Positions 17,717-25,650 of a stretch of DNA of 64,000 nucleotides are shown here, piece by piece. The stretch covers positions 246,172 to 310,171 of the forward strand of contig NZ_JADPJG010000002.1 of NCBI RefSeq assembly GCF_023073335.1, in the 5' to 3' direction. The notes beneath the pieces are model-generated. The model was not told the DNA's origin and searched no databases. It saw nothing but the letters and a program-made list of their open reading frames with translations. Position numbers and translations under genes: made by a program. Each line of letters begins with the position of its first letter. Within the stretch, counting starts at the first letter, position 1. This DNA comes from Bradyrhizobium sp. 21 (lineage in GTDB: Bacteria; Pseudomonadota; Alphaproteobacteria; Rhizobiales; Xanthobacteraceae).

Positions 17717-18631
17717 TTAGACGGGATCCCAAGGGAAGATATCGGCGGAGCGATCGAGCTTGTAGAACGACCCCTTGAGCGCCGGCATGCCATGTTCGGC
17801 GATCGACTGCGGCGTCCAGCCTTCGCTCCGATGCACCGAGCGCAGCGGACGGTTCTGGCTGAACAGGAACAGCTCGTTCATGCGCGCGCCAAAGATCTGC
17901 CCGGAGACGTCCTTGGCGGCATCGGAGAGCAGATAGGCGCAGACCGGCGCGATCTTCTCCGGTCCCATCTGCTTGATCTTCTCGACGCGCGCCTTCTCGG
18001 CTTCGGTCTCGGTCGGGATGGTGCCGATCATCCGGGTCCAGGCGAACGGCGAGACGCAGTTGGAGCGGACGTTGAAGCGGCCCATGTCGAGCGCGATCGA
18101 CTTCGACAGGCCGACGATGCCGAGCTTGGCGGCGGCGTAGTTGGCTTGTCCAAAGTTGCCGATCAGGCCCGAGGTCGAGGTGAAGTGCACGAAGGAGCCA
18201 GACTCCTGCTCGCGGAAAATGCGCGCCGCAGCGTGCGAGACGTAGAACGAGCCCATCAAATGCACCTTGATGACGGCCTCGAACGCTTCCACGCTCATCT
18301 TGTGGAAGATCATGTCGCGCAAGATGCCGGCATTGTTGACGACGCCGTCGAGCCGGCCGAAATGATCGGTCGCGGTCTTCACGATCTTGCTGGCGGGAAT
18401 CGCCTCCGCCACCGACTCGAAATTGGGAACGGCCGTGCCGCCGCGCTTCTTGATCTCCTCGACCACCTCCTCGGCGGGGGAAGCGCTCGAGCCGGCGCCG
18501 TCGGCGGCCACACCGGGATCGTTGACGACGACCTTGGCGCCCTCGCCGGCGCAGAGCAGCGCGATCTCCCGCCCGATGCCGCGGCCCGCGCCGGTGACGA
18601 TGATGACCTTGTCTTGTAGTGATTTCGTCAT
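17717..18631 (-). CDS. SDR dehydrogenase, (3R)-hydroxyacyl-CoA-dehydrogenase-like
   Basis: SDR of 304 residues with TGAGRGIG at 13-20, NNAG at 99-102, catalytic Ser152/154 and Tyr165-xxx-Lys169 (YAAAK). The insertion after the second strand (VNDPGVAADGAGSS) and the NNAGILRD segment are typical of the dehydrogenase domain of multifunctional enzyme 2 (17-beta-HSD4/FOX2). The likely reaction is oxidation of a (3R)-hydroxyacyl-CoA with NAD. The start at 18631 lies just 5 nt downstream of the thiolase-fold stop codon, indicating translational coupling in one operon. No MaoC hydratase domain is fused or adjacent. Confidence 0.87.
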   Translation of the reverse strand: MTKSLQDKVIIVTGAGRGIGREIALLCAGEGAKVVVNDPGVAADGAGSSASPAEEVVEEIKKRGGTAVPNFESVAEAIPASKIVKTATDHFGRLDGVVNNAGILRDMIFHKMSVEAFEAVIKVHLMGSFYVSHAAARIFREQESGSFVHFTSTSGLIGNFGQANYAAAKLGIVGLSKSIALDMGRFNVRSNCVSPFAWTRMIGTIPTETEAEKARVEKIKQMGPEKIAPVCAYLLSDAAKDVSGQIFGARMNELFLFSQNRPLRSVHRSEGWTPQSIAEHGMPALKGSFYKLDRSADIFPWDPV

Positions 18632-18636
18632 GTCGA

Positions 18637-19776
18637 TTACCTCTCGTTCGTAAACACGATCGTGCCTGACGCGGCGAACATGCCGCCGACGCCATGGCAC
18701 ACTGAAATCTTCGCGCCCGCGACCTGCGCCGGCGCGATGCCGCGCATCTGCCGCACGCTCTCCTGGAGCGCGTACATGCCGTACATGCCCGAATGCATGT
18801 AGCTCAATCCGCCGCCATTGGTGTTGAGCGGCAGCTTGCCGCCAGGCCGCGTGTTGCCGTCCGCGATGAACCGGCCGGTCTCCTCATGCGGCATGAAGCC
18901 GAGGTCGCCGAGGCCGAACAACGGCAGATGCGCAAACGCGTCGTAGATCATGAGATGATCGACGTCCTTGTGCGCGATGCCCGCCTCCTTGAAGGCCAGC
19001 GGCCCCGCGGTCTTGAACGCGCGCGAGGAATTGAACGTCTCCATCTGGCTGACCATCGGCGTCTCCACGCTCTCGCCGGTGCCCATGATATAGACGGGCT
19101 TGCGCGGAAAATCCCTGGCGCAATCGGCCGAGGTCAGGATCAGCGCGCCGCCGCCGTCGGTGACGAGGCAACATTGCAGCAGACGGAACGGATAGGCGAT
19201 CATGCGCGAGTTGAGCACGTCGGCGACCGTGATCGGGTCCTTCATCATCGCCCGCGGATTCTTCGCCGCCCATTCCCGCTGCACCACCGCGACCGAGGCC
19301 AGCTGCTCATGGGTGATGCCGTAGGTCTTCATGAAGCGCAGCACGGGGATCGGGAACATGCTAGGCGGCCCGTAGACGCCGAACGGCGCCTCGAACTGGC
19401 CTTGCAGGCTGTCGGCGGGGATCGAGCGCGGCGCCTTGCCGATCATCGACTTGCCGCTCTCGGCATGGGTGATCAGCACGGTCTTGCAGAGGCCGGCCTC
19501 GATCGCCGCGGCGGCATGGCGGACGTGCAGCATGAACGAGCAGCCGCCGACCGAGGTGCCGTCCACCCAGGTCGGCTTGATGCCGAGATAGTGGCAGACT
19601 TGCTGCGGCGTTTCGACCGCGGTGGCGAAGCCGTCGATGTCCGACAGCTTCAGCCCGGCATCGGCAATGGCATTGAGCGCCGCATCCGCGTGGAGCTGGA
19701 GCTGCGAGACGTTGGGGATGACACCGAGCTCGGTGGTCTCGGCCGCGCCGACGACGGCAACCTGATTGCTGCGCAT
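18637..19776 (-). CDS. Thiolase-fold protein (SCP-x/Ltp2-like)
   Basis: 379-residue member of the thiolase superfamily, in the lipid-transfer/SCP-x branch. Candidate active-site elements are GGCS with Cys79 (nucleophile region), the C-terminal NGGGLSYMHSG (histidine of the GHP-like motif) and VCHGVGGMF. The canonical GHPxGxSG is altered to YMHSGMYG. It is 4 nt from the DUF35 OB-fold gene upstream. Characterised thiolase-fold/DUF35 pairs include retro-aldolases in steroid side-chain degradation (Ltp2 with ChsH2). It could therefore be a thiolase or an acyl-CoA aldolase; the paired OB-fold protein makes the second option realistic. Confidence 0.85.
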   Translation of the reverse strand: MRSNQVAVVGAAETTELGVIPNVSQLQLHADAALNAIADAGLKLSDIDGFATAVETPQQVCHYLGIKPTWVDGTSVGGCSFMLHVRHAAAAIEAGLCKTVLITHAESGKSMIGKAPRSIPADSLQGQFEAPFGVYGPPSMFPIPVLRFMKTYGITHEQLASVAVVQREWAAKNPRAMMKDPITVADVLNSRMIAYPFRLLQCCLVTDGGGALILTSADCARDFPRKPVYIMGTGESVETPMVSQMETFNSSRAFKTAGPLAFKEAGIAHKDVDHLMIYDAFAHLPLFGLGDLGFMPHEETGRFIADGNTRPGGKLPLNTNGGGLSYMHSGMYGMYALQESVRQMRGIAPAQVAGAKISVCHGVGGMFAASGTIVFTNER

Positions 19777-19780
19777 GGGC

Positions 19781-20194
19781 TTACCCCTTCGCCGGACGGA
19801 ATACGGGAAGGGTGATCTTGTCGTCGAGCGCCTCGAAGGCGACCTCGAGCTTCATGTCGAGTTCGAGCGCCTCCGGCGTCTGCGGGCAATCGATGATGTT
19901 GCTCATCATCCGCGGTCCCTCGGCAAGCTCGACCACGGCGATCGCGTAAGGCGGCGTGAAGCCGGGCGCGGCGGGACGGTGGTTGATCACGTAGCTGTAG
20001 AGAAAGCCCTTGCCGCTCGCCTTGAAGATGCTGACCTTGCGCGAGGCGCAGGAGGGGCAGAACGGGCGCGGCGGGAAATAAACATGGGCGCAGGCATCGC
20101 AGCGCTGCAGCCGCAATTCGCCCGCCTTGGTGCCGTCCCAGAAATGTTGGGTCTCCGGCGTCGGTTTCGGTCGTGCGCGCTGCGGTTCGGCCAT
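19781..20194 (-). CDS. Zinc-ribbon/OB-fold protein (DUF35)
   Basis: 137-residue acyl-CoA-associated OB-fold protein. The N-terminal rubredoxin-like zinc ribbon has four cysteines in two pairs: RCDAC and FCPSC. The OB-fold follows (SYVINHRPAAPGFTPPYAIAVVELAEGPRM). Such proteins form complexes with thiolase-fold partners and position their acyl-CoA substrate. It is the first gene of the leftward operon OB-fold, thiolase, SDR, with only 4 nt to the next gene. The start MAEPQRARP at 20194 replaces a much longer open frame that overlaps the divergent amidase. Confidence 0.88.
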   Translation of the reverse strand: MAEPQRARPKPTPETQHFWDGTKAGELRLQRCDACAHVYFPPRPFCPSCASRKVSIFKASGKGFLYSYVINHRPAAPGFTPPYAIAVVELAEGPRMMSNIIDCPQTPEALELDMKLEVAFEALDDKITLPVFRPAKG

Positions 20195-20288
20195 CTCGGA
20201 AAGCCCTCCCAAATAAGGCAGGGGCTCTACGCCCGCCTGTTTCGATCTTGATGCGACAATCGACCATCGCGCGTCAACGGTCCAGCAA

Positions 20289-20312
20289 TGCGCATGCATG
20301 CCATCATGCGCA
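20289..20312. promoter_or_regulatory. Perfect dyad in the divergent promoter region
   Basis: TGCGCATG at 20289-20296 and CATGCGCA at 20305-20312 are exact inverted 8-mers 8 nt apart. The element lies midway in the 180-nt spacer between the DUF35 operon and the amidase gene. This looks like a repressor operator controlling both directions. No regulator gene is adjacent, so the protein is unknown. Confidence 0.5.
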
Positions 20313-20374
20313 CAATGCTTGTGTCGAACTGAGGCGGCGTTATAAATGCGCGCGAAATATTCCGTGAGACAGAC

Positions 20375-21724
20375 ATGCCCGATTTTCCGACACTGGCGAA
20401 GCTTGCCGAAGACCTCGAAAGCGGCCGAACCACCTCCCGCAAGCTGGTCGAGGCCTGCATCGCCAGAATCGCCGATCCGGCCGGCGAGGGGCAGCGTGCC
20501 TTCATCCATGTCGACAAGGACGCCGCGCTCGCGGCGGCGGATGCGATGGACGGTTTGCGCAAGGTGAAGGCGGCGCCGTCGCGCTATGCCGGTATTCCGA
20601 TCTCGATCAAGGATCTCTTCGACATCAGGGGCCAGGTGACGCGCGCCGGCTCCCGCGCGCTCGACGATTCCCCGCCGGCCGAGCAGGATGCCGCCACGGT
20701 GGCGCGGCTGCGCAAAGCCGGCTTCGTCGTCATCGGGCGCACCAACATGACCGAGTTCGCCTATTCCGGCATCGGCATCAATCCGCATTACGGCACGCCG
20801 AAGGGTGCCTGGAACCGGACTGCGGGCCACGTGCCCGGCGGGTCTTCCTCGGGCGCCGCGGTCTCCGTGCTCGACGGCATGGCGCATGGCGCGCTCGGCA
20901 CCGACACCGGCGGCTCCTGCCGGATTCCGGCCGCCTATAACGGCATCGTCGGCTACAAGCCGACGCAACGCCGCGTGCCGCTCGACGGCGCGGTGCCGCT
21001 GTCATTCTCGCTCGACAGCATCGGACCGCTGGCGCGATCGGTCAGCTGCTGTGCCATACTCGACGCGGTACTCGCCAACGAGCCGGTCGTCGCGCTGAAG
21101 CCGCGCGCCGTGAAGGGCATGCGACTGGCGGTCCCGACCACGATTGCGCTCGACGATCTCGACCCGGACGTGGCCGAGACGTTCGAGCGTGCGCTCAAGA
21201 GCCTCGCCGATCACGGCGCCATCATCGAGCGTATCGAGATGGCCGAATTCCACGACATCGGCCCGATGAACGCCAAGGGCGGCTTTGCGGCTTCTGAAAG
21301 CTTCGCCTGGCACCGCTATCTCATCACCGCCAAGGGCGACGTTTACGATCCCAGGGTCTCGGTGCGCATCATGCGCGGCGAGGCGCAGAGCGCGGCCGAC
21401 TACATCGATCTCCTCAACGAGCGGCGCTCGCTGATCGCCCGCGTCAATGCGCGCATCGCGCCCTATGACGCCTTGGTGCTGCCGACCACCGCCAACACGC
21501 CGCCGAAGATTTCCGATCTCGCCGACGACAAGGCGTTCACCAGAGAAAACCTGCGGGCGCTGCGCAATTGCACCCTGATCAACATGATCGACGGCTGCGC
21601 CATCTCGCTGCCCGCGCATCGCGAGGGCGATGTTCCGGTGGGCCTGATGCTGGCGGGCGCGGGCGGGTCCGACCGTCGTATCTTTGAACTTGCTGCCGGC
21701 ATGGAGGCCGTAATTCGTGTTTGA
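20375..21724 (+). CDS. Amidase (amidase-signature family)
   Basis: Serine amidohydrolase of 449 residues. The Ser-cisSer-Lys triad is visible: Lys79 in PISIKDLFD, the cis-serine in GGSSSG (157-159), and nucleophile Ser181 in GTDTGGSCRIPA. It hydrolyses a carboxamide; the substrate is unknown. The downstream DUF2848 gene overlaps its end by 8 nt, so the two are translationally coupled and probably act together. GatA of the tRNA amidotransferase has the same fold, but no gatB/gatC is present, and the sequence lacks the GatA-specific context. Confidence 0.92.
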   Translation: MPDFPTLAKLAEDLESGRTTSRKLVEACIARIADPAGEGQRAFIHVDKDAALAAADAMDGLRKVKAAPSRYAGIPISIKDLFDIRGQVTRAGSRALDDSPPAEQDAATVARLRKAGFVVIGRTNMTEFAYSGIGINPHYGTPKGAWNRTAGHVPGGSSSGAAVSVLDGMAHGALGTDTGGSCRIPAAYNGIVGYKPTQRRVPLDGAVPLSFSLDSIGPLARSVSCCAILDAVLANEPVVALKPRAVKGMRLAVPTTIALDDLDPDVAETFERALKSLADHGAIIERIEMAEFHDIGPMNAKGGFAASESFAWHRYLITAKGDVYDPRVSVRIMRGEAQSAADYIDLLNERRSLIARVNARIAPYDALVLPTTANTPPKISDLADDKAFTRENLRALRNCTLINMIDGCAISLPAHREGDVPVGLMLAGAGGSDRRIFELAAGMEAVIRV

Positions 21725-22403
21725 CCTGACTTTCACCATCGACGCCCAGGACACCACCACGCCGCTGACATTGGCGATCGACCAGATGGTCATCGCCGGC
21801 TGGACCGGCCGCGATCCGATCGCGCGCGACAAGCACATTGCCGAGCTGCAAGAGATGGGCATCGCCCCGCCGGCTTCGACGCCGATCTATTATCGCGCCT
21901 CGGCGCGACGGCTGACGCAGGAAGACAGCATCGAGTGCACCGGCGGCGATTCCTCCGGCGAGGTCGAGTTCGTGCTGATCGGTTGGCAGGGCCGCATCTT
22001 CGTCGGCTGCGGCTCCGACCACACCGACCGCAAGGTCGAGGCCTACAATGTCACCGTGTCCAAGCAGATGTGCGACAAGCCGATCGCCTCGACGCTGTGG
22101 GAGCTCGAGGACGTCCTCGGCCATTGGGACAAGATGATTTTGCGCTCCTGGGCCACGATCAAGGGCGAGCGCGTGCTCTACCAGGAGGGCACGCTGGACG
22201 CGATGCTGCCGGTCGCCGATTTGATTGCGCGCGGGTTTGACGGCAAGAAGCTCCCCGACGGCTGCGCCATGTTCGGCGGCACCTTTGCCGCCAAGGGCGG
22301 CATCCGCCCTGCCGACCGCTTCGAGTTCGAGCTTGAGGATCCCGTGCTGAAGCGGACGATCAAGCACGGCTACGACGTGGTGACGCTGCCGGTGAGGGGC
22401 TAA
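21717..22403 (+). CDS. DUF2848-family protein
   Basis: 228-residue protein starting at GTG 21717 inside the last codons of the amidase (overlap 21717-21724), a clear case of translational coupling. Sequence features include YYRASARRLTQED, EFVLIGWQGRIFVGCGSDHTDR, and a C-terminal DRFEFELEDPVLKR. It resembles the C-terminal half of fumarylacetoacetase-like or lactonase-like folds, but I know the family only as DUF2848, which is repeatedly found with amidases and hydrolases. A role in further processing of the amidase product is inferred from coupling alone. No signal peptide. Confidence 0.8.
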   Translation: MFDLTFTIDAQDTTTPLTLAIDQMVIAGWTGRDPIARDKHIAELQEMGIAPPASTPIYYRASARRLTQEDSIECTGGDSSGEVEFVLIGWQGRIFVGCGSDHTDRKVEAYNVTVSKQMCDKPIASTLWELEDVLGHWDKMILRSWATIKGERVLYQEGTLDAMLPVADLIARGFDGKKLPDGCAMFGGTFAAKGGIRPADRFEFELEDPVLKRTIKHGYDVVTLPVRG

Positions 22404-22441
22404 CCTCTCTCCACCCTCATTGTGAGTGCAACTCTCTCCGC

Positions 22442-22527
22442 GTCATTGCAGGGAGCCCTTGCGACGAAGCAATCCAGACTGGTTCCGCGGAGGATTCCGG
22501 ATTGCTTGGCCGCGCTCGTAATGACGA
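22442..22527. repeat. Extragenic inverted repeat (family G)
   Basis: GTCATTGCAGGGAGCCCTTG, then GACGAAGCAATCCAGA, pairs with CGGATTGCTTGGCCGCGCTCGTAATGAC. It fills most of the 183-nt gap after the DUF2848 gene. A fragment with the same GTCATTGCGAGCG end is near 32143. This is a frequent Bradyrhizobium extragenic element. Confidence 0.75.
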
Positions 22528-22586
22528 GGAGATCGTCATCGGAATTCGGGTGGCGGGGTGAACCTGAGACTGCAAAGGTGATTGCT

Positions 22587-23330
22587 ATGACAATGACCGC
22601 ACGAAAATCAGTCCGCCCCTCCGCCGACCTCGCCACCCACGTCGATGCCCTCGACTGGCCGGAGATCACCAGCGAACTCGATACCCAGGGCTGCGCTGTC
22701 CTGGAGGGGCTGCTCACCCCGGAGCAATGCCGCGCCATCGCCGAGCTCTATCCGGACGACACGCATTTCCGCAGCCGCATCGTCATGGGCCGCCACGGTT
22801 TTGGTCGTGGTGAGTACAAATATTTCTCCTATCCGTTGCCCGATCTGATCGGGGAACTGCGTCCGGCGCTGTATGCGCACCTGCAAGGCATCGCCAATCG
22901 CTGGAACGAGGCGATGGGGATCGATATCCGCTATCCCACAGCGCATGCGGCGTTCCTCAAGCGCTGCCACGAAGCAGGGCAGGCGCGGCCGACGCCGCTG
23001 CTGCTGCAATACGGGGACGGTGACTTCAACTGCCTGCACCAGGATCTCTATGGCGAGCATGTGTTCCCGATTCAGGTCGCGATCCTGCTCTCTGAGCCCG
23101 GCCGCGATTTCACCGGTGGCGAGTTCGTGCTGACCGAGCAGCGTCCGCGCATGCAGTCCCGCGCCGAGGTCGTGCCGCTCGCGCAAGGCGATGCGGTGGC
23201 TTTTGCCGTGCATCATCGACCGGTGCAGGGGACACGCGGCACCTACCGCGTTAACCTGCGCCACGGGGTCAGCCGGATTCGCTCCGGCCAGCGCCACACG
23301 CTGGGTGTGATCTTTCATGATGCCAAATGA
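22587..23330 (+). CDS. 2-Oxoglutarate/Fe(II)-dependent oxygenase, prolyl-4-hydroxylase-like
   Basis: Cytoplasmic 247-residue dioxygenase. The iron-binding HxD is His151-Gln-Asp153 (CLHQDLYG), with a distal histidine at about 209-210 (FAVHHRPV) and a 2OG-binding arginine in YRVNLRH. The insert LLLQYGDGDFNCLHQD and GRDFTGGEFVL belong to the P4H-like 2OG-Fe(II) family, not to AlkB. Its stop codon is 9 nt before the start of alkB, so the two oxygenases form a transcription unit. ATG 22587 follows AAGGTGATT; the longer upstream frame is read through the repeat. Its substrate (protein or nucleic acid) is unknown. Confidence 0.85.
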   Translation: MTMTARKSVRPSADLATHVDALDWPEITSELDTQGCAVLEGLLTPEQCRAIAELYPDDTHFRSRIVMGRHGFGRGEYKYFSYPLPDLIGELRPALYAHLQGIANRWNEAMGIDIRYPTAHAAFLKRCHEAGQARPTPLLLQYGDGDFNCLHQDLYGEHVFPIQVAILLSEPGRDFTGGEFVLTEQRPRMQSRAEVVPLAQGDAVAFAVHHRPVQGTRGTYRVNLRHGVSRIRSGQRHTLGVIFHDAK

Positions 23331-23339
23331 GCGCGACGA

Positions 23340-23993
23340 TTGACGTCTGACTTGTTCGATAGCGTGGCCGAAGCACAGCCATCGCGCGAAAAAATCGCCG
23401 ACGGCGCGGTGCTCCTGCGCGGTTTCGTCAAGCCGATCGAGAGCGGGCTGATCGCCGCGGTGCGCGCCATCGTGGCGCAATCGCCGTTCCGGCGGATGAC
23501 CACGCCCGGCGGCTACCAGATGTCGGTGGCGATGACCAATTGCGGCGAGCGCGGCTGGATCACCGATCACACCGGCTATCGCTACGATCCGATTGATCCG
23601 CGCAGCGGCGCGCCGTGGCCCGTGATGCCGCCCGTGCTCGGCGATCTGGCCCGCCGTGCGGCGGAGCAGGGCGGTTTCAAAGACTTCGCGCCCGATGCCT
23701 GCCTCGTCAATTGCTACGAGCCCGGCACGCGGCTGTCACTGCATCAGGACAAGGACGAGCTGGACTATTCGGCGCCGATCGTCTCGGTTTCGCTTGGGCT
23801 GCCCGCGACGTTCCTGTTCGGCGGCCTGGCGCGCAGCGACAAGCCGCGCCGGTTTCGGCTCGTCCATGGCGACGTCGTGGTCTGGGGCGGGCCCAGCAGG
23901 CTCGCCTATCACGGCGTCGCACCGCTCGCCGACGGCGAGCATGCGCTGCTTGGACGGAAACGGATCAATCTGACGTTCCGCAGGACGCGGTGA
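23340..23993 (+). CDS. alkB: AlkB-type DNA/RNA demethylase
   Basis: Removes alkyl groups such as 1-methyladenine and 3-methylcytosine from DNA by oxidative demethylation using Fe(II) and 2-oxoglutarate. The 217-residue protein matches bacterial AlkB closely. It has iron ligands His135, Asp137 (LSLHQDKDEL) and His191 (RLAYHGV), the substrate-lid MTNCGERGWITDHTGYRY, and the 2OG-binding RINLTFR at 208-214. Translation must begin at TTG 23340 (M-TSDLFDS), because the nearest ATG (23327) is in another frame and reaches a stop within 30 nt. It follows the P4H-like gene by 9 nt. No ada gene is adjacent. Confidence 0.93.
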   Translation: MTSDLFDSVAEAQPSREKIADGAVLLRGFVKPIESGLIAAVRAIVAQSPFRRMTTPGGYQMSVAMTNCGERGWITDHTGYRYDPIDPRSGAPWPVMPPVLGDLARRAAEQGGFKDFAPDACLVNCYEPGTRLSLHQDKDELDYSAPIVSVSLGLPATFLFGGLARSDKPRRFRLVHGDVVVWGGPSRLAYHGVAPLADGEHALLGRKRINLTFRRTR

Positions 23994-23996
23994 GGA

Positions 23997-25625
23997 TCAA
24001 GGCTTCGGCGGGTGGATAAACGCCCAGGGGCTGACTTCGGAATCCCGCGTCACTTCCACCGAGATCAGATACGGCCCGCTGTGGCTAAGCGCTTTCTCCA
24101 TCGCCGCCTTGAACTGATCCGGCGCGGTCACGCGCGCAGCCGCGACGCCAAAGGACTCCGCGAGCTTGACGAAATCGGGGTTGACCAGATCGGACGCGAC
24201 CACGCGGCCGTCGAAGCGTTCGCGCTGGTCGCGGCGGACATTGCCATAGGCGTTGTTGTTGAACACCAGCGTGACGACGCCGATGTTGAACTGCACGGCG
24301 GTGGCAAGCTCCTGCACGCCGAACATGAAGCCGCCGTCGCCGGTGATCGCCACCACCGGCTTGTCGGGATTGGCGACCTTGGCGCCGAGCGCGGTCGGGA
24401 AGCCCGATCCGAGCGTGCCCTGATAACCCGAGGTGATGAAGGTGCGTGGCTCGTAGATCGGAAAGCCGTACCAGGAGGCGAAGCCGAACTGCGACAATTC
24501 ATCGGTCACGATCGCGTTTGCCGGCAGTACCTCGCGCAGGATGTTGAGATAGGCCATCTGCGGCTGGATGCGCTGGATCTCGGCTTGCGCCGTCGCAGTA
24601 GCCTCGCGGATGTCTTCCCGCCGGCCGCTGGTCCTGGCATAGCCGGCCCTCTTCACGGCGGTGAGCAGATCGGCCGTGCCGGCTTTGGCGTCGGCAACGA
24701 TAGCGACATCGGAGGCGAGCCGGCGCACCTCGGCTGGATCGATATCGACACGAATGGATTTCAGCCCCTTCGGCTGATACGGCCAGCGGAAGCCCGATGC
24801 TGGCAGTTCGGCGCGCGTGCCGATTGCGATCATCACATCGGTTGTCGGCCACAGCTTGTAGGCCGCCGCCATCGTGAGCCCAAGCTCATGCGCGTTGGAG
24901 ACGATGCCGCGGCCGCTGCGGAAGGCGACGACAGGCGCATCGATCATCTCGGCGAGCTCGAGGATTTCCTCGCGCGCCTCGATCGCACCGCTGCCGACGA
25001 AGATCATCGGCGCCTTGCTGGCTTTGATGAGGGCTGCGGCCTGCCTGATCATGTCGGGGTCGGGGAGCGGCGCGGGCAGCGGCTCCAGCACCTGCGCGGC
25101 GGCGGTGTCTGCACGCTGGGTGAAGACATCCCAGGGCATTTCGACCGAGGCCGGGCCGCGGCGGCCGGACGTCATTTCCTGGAACGCGCGCGCGACGACC
25201 GTCGGCGCATTGCCGGGATATTCGATTCGGTCGGCCCATTTCACGTAGGTGCGCAAGGTCGCGAGTTGGTCCGGCATCTCGTGCAGATGGCCACGGCCCT
25301 TGCCCAGAAACTGCGTCGGCACCTGGCCGGTGACGCATAGCACTGGCTCGTTGCAGCCGAACGCCGTGAGCAGTGCGGCGCTGGCGTTGAGCACGCCGGG
25401 GCCGGGCACCACGCTGAATACGCCGGGCCTGCCGCTGGAGCGCGCATAGCCGAACGCCATGTAGCCGCAGGCCTGCTCGTGCCGCGCGCCGATCACCTTG
25501 AGCTGGGCCTGGTGGAAGGCGTCGAACAGGCCGTAGACCTGCGCGCCGGGCAGGCCGAACACGGTGTCGACGCCATGGGCGACAAGGCCGCTTACGATCG
25601 CTTCGCCGCCGGTGAGGGTGGTCAT
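23997..25625 (-). CDS. Thiamine-diphosphate enzyme, acetolactate-synthase-like
   Basis: 542-residue member of the pyruvate-oxidase/acetohydroxyacid-synthase family. The catalytic Glu50 lies in GARHEQACGYMA. The ThDP motif starts with GDGG at 429 and closes with NNN at 456-458. FAD-binding-type middle-domain segments are present. It is the last gene of the leftward homoprotocatechuate operon, 25 nt after the FAH-family gene. It is not an obvious ilvB (no ilvH partner). It could be a 2-oxoacid decarboxylase or a carboligase that handles a keto acid generated in or feeding the pathway (inference). The start at 25625 is chosen; the frame open to 25715 overlaps the upstream gene. Confidence 0.85.
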   Translation of the reverse strand: MTTLTGGEAIVSGLVAHGVDTVFGLPGAQVYGLFDAFHQAQLKVIGARHEQACGYMAFGYARSSGRPGVFSVVPGPGVLNASAALLTAFGCNEPVLCVTGQVPTQFLGKGRGHLHEMPDQLATLRTYVKWADRIEYPGNAPTVVARAFQEMTSGRRGPASVEMPWDVFTQRADTAAAQVLEPLPAPLPDPDMIRQAAALIKASKAPMIFVGSGAIEAREEILELAEMIDAPVVAFRSGRGIVSNAHELGLTMAAAYKLWPTTDVMIAIGTRAELPASGFRWPYQPKGLKSIRVDIDPAEVRRLASDVAIVADAKAGTADLLTAVKRAGYARTSGRREDIREATATAQAEIQRIQPQMAYLNILREVLPANAIVTDELSQFGFASWYGFPIYEPRTFITSGYQGTLGSGFPTALGAKVANPDKPVVAITGDGGFMFGVQELATAVQFNIGVVTLVFNNNAYGNVRRDQRERFDGRVVASDLVNPDFVKLAESFGVAAARVTAPDQFKAAMEKALSHSGPYLISVEVTRDSEVSPWAFIHPPKP

Positions 25626-25650
25626 TGCATCATTCCACTTCGATTGTTGT

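Noticed and set aside
16473..18695. A 740-codon leftward open frame over the SMP-30 and SDR region
   Set aside because: It continues past the clear SMP-30 start (Tat signal at 17588) in the wrong frame for the SDR and has no domain in its extra part.
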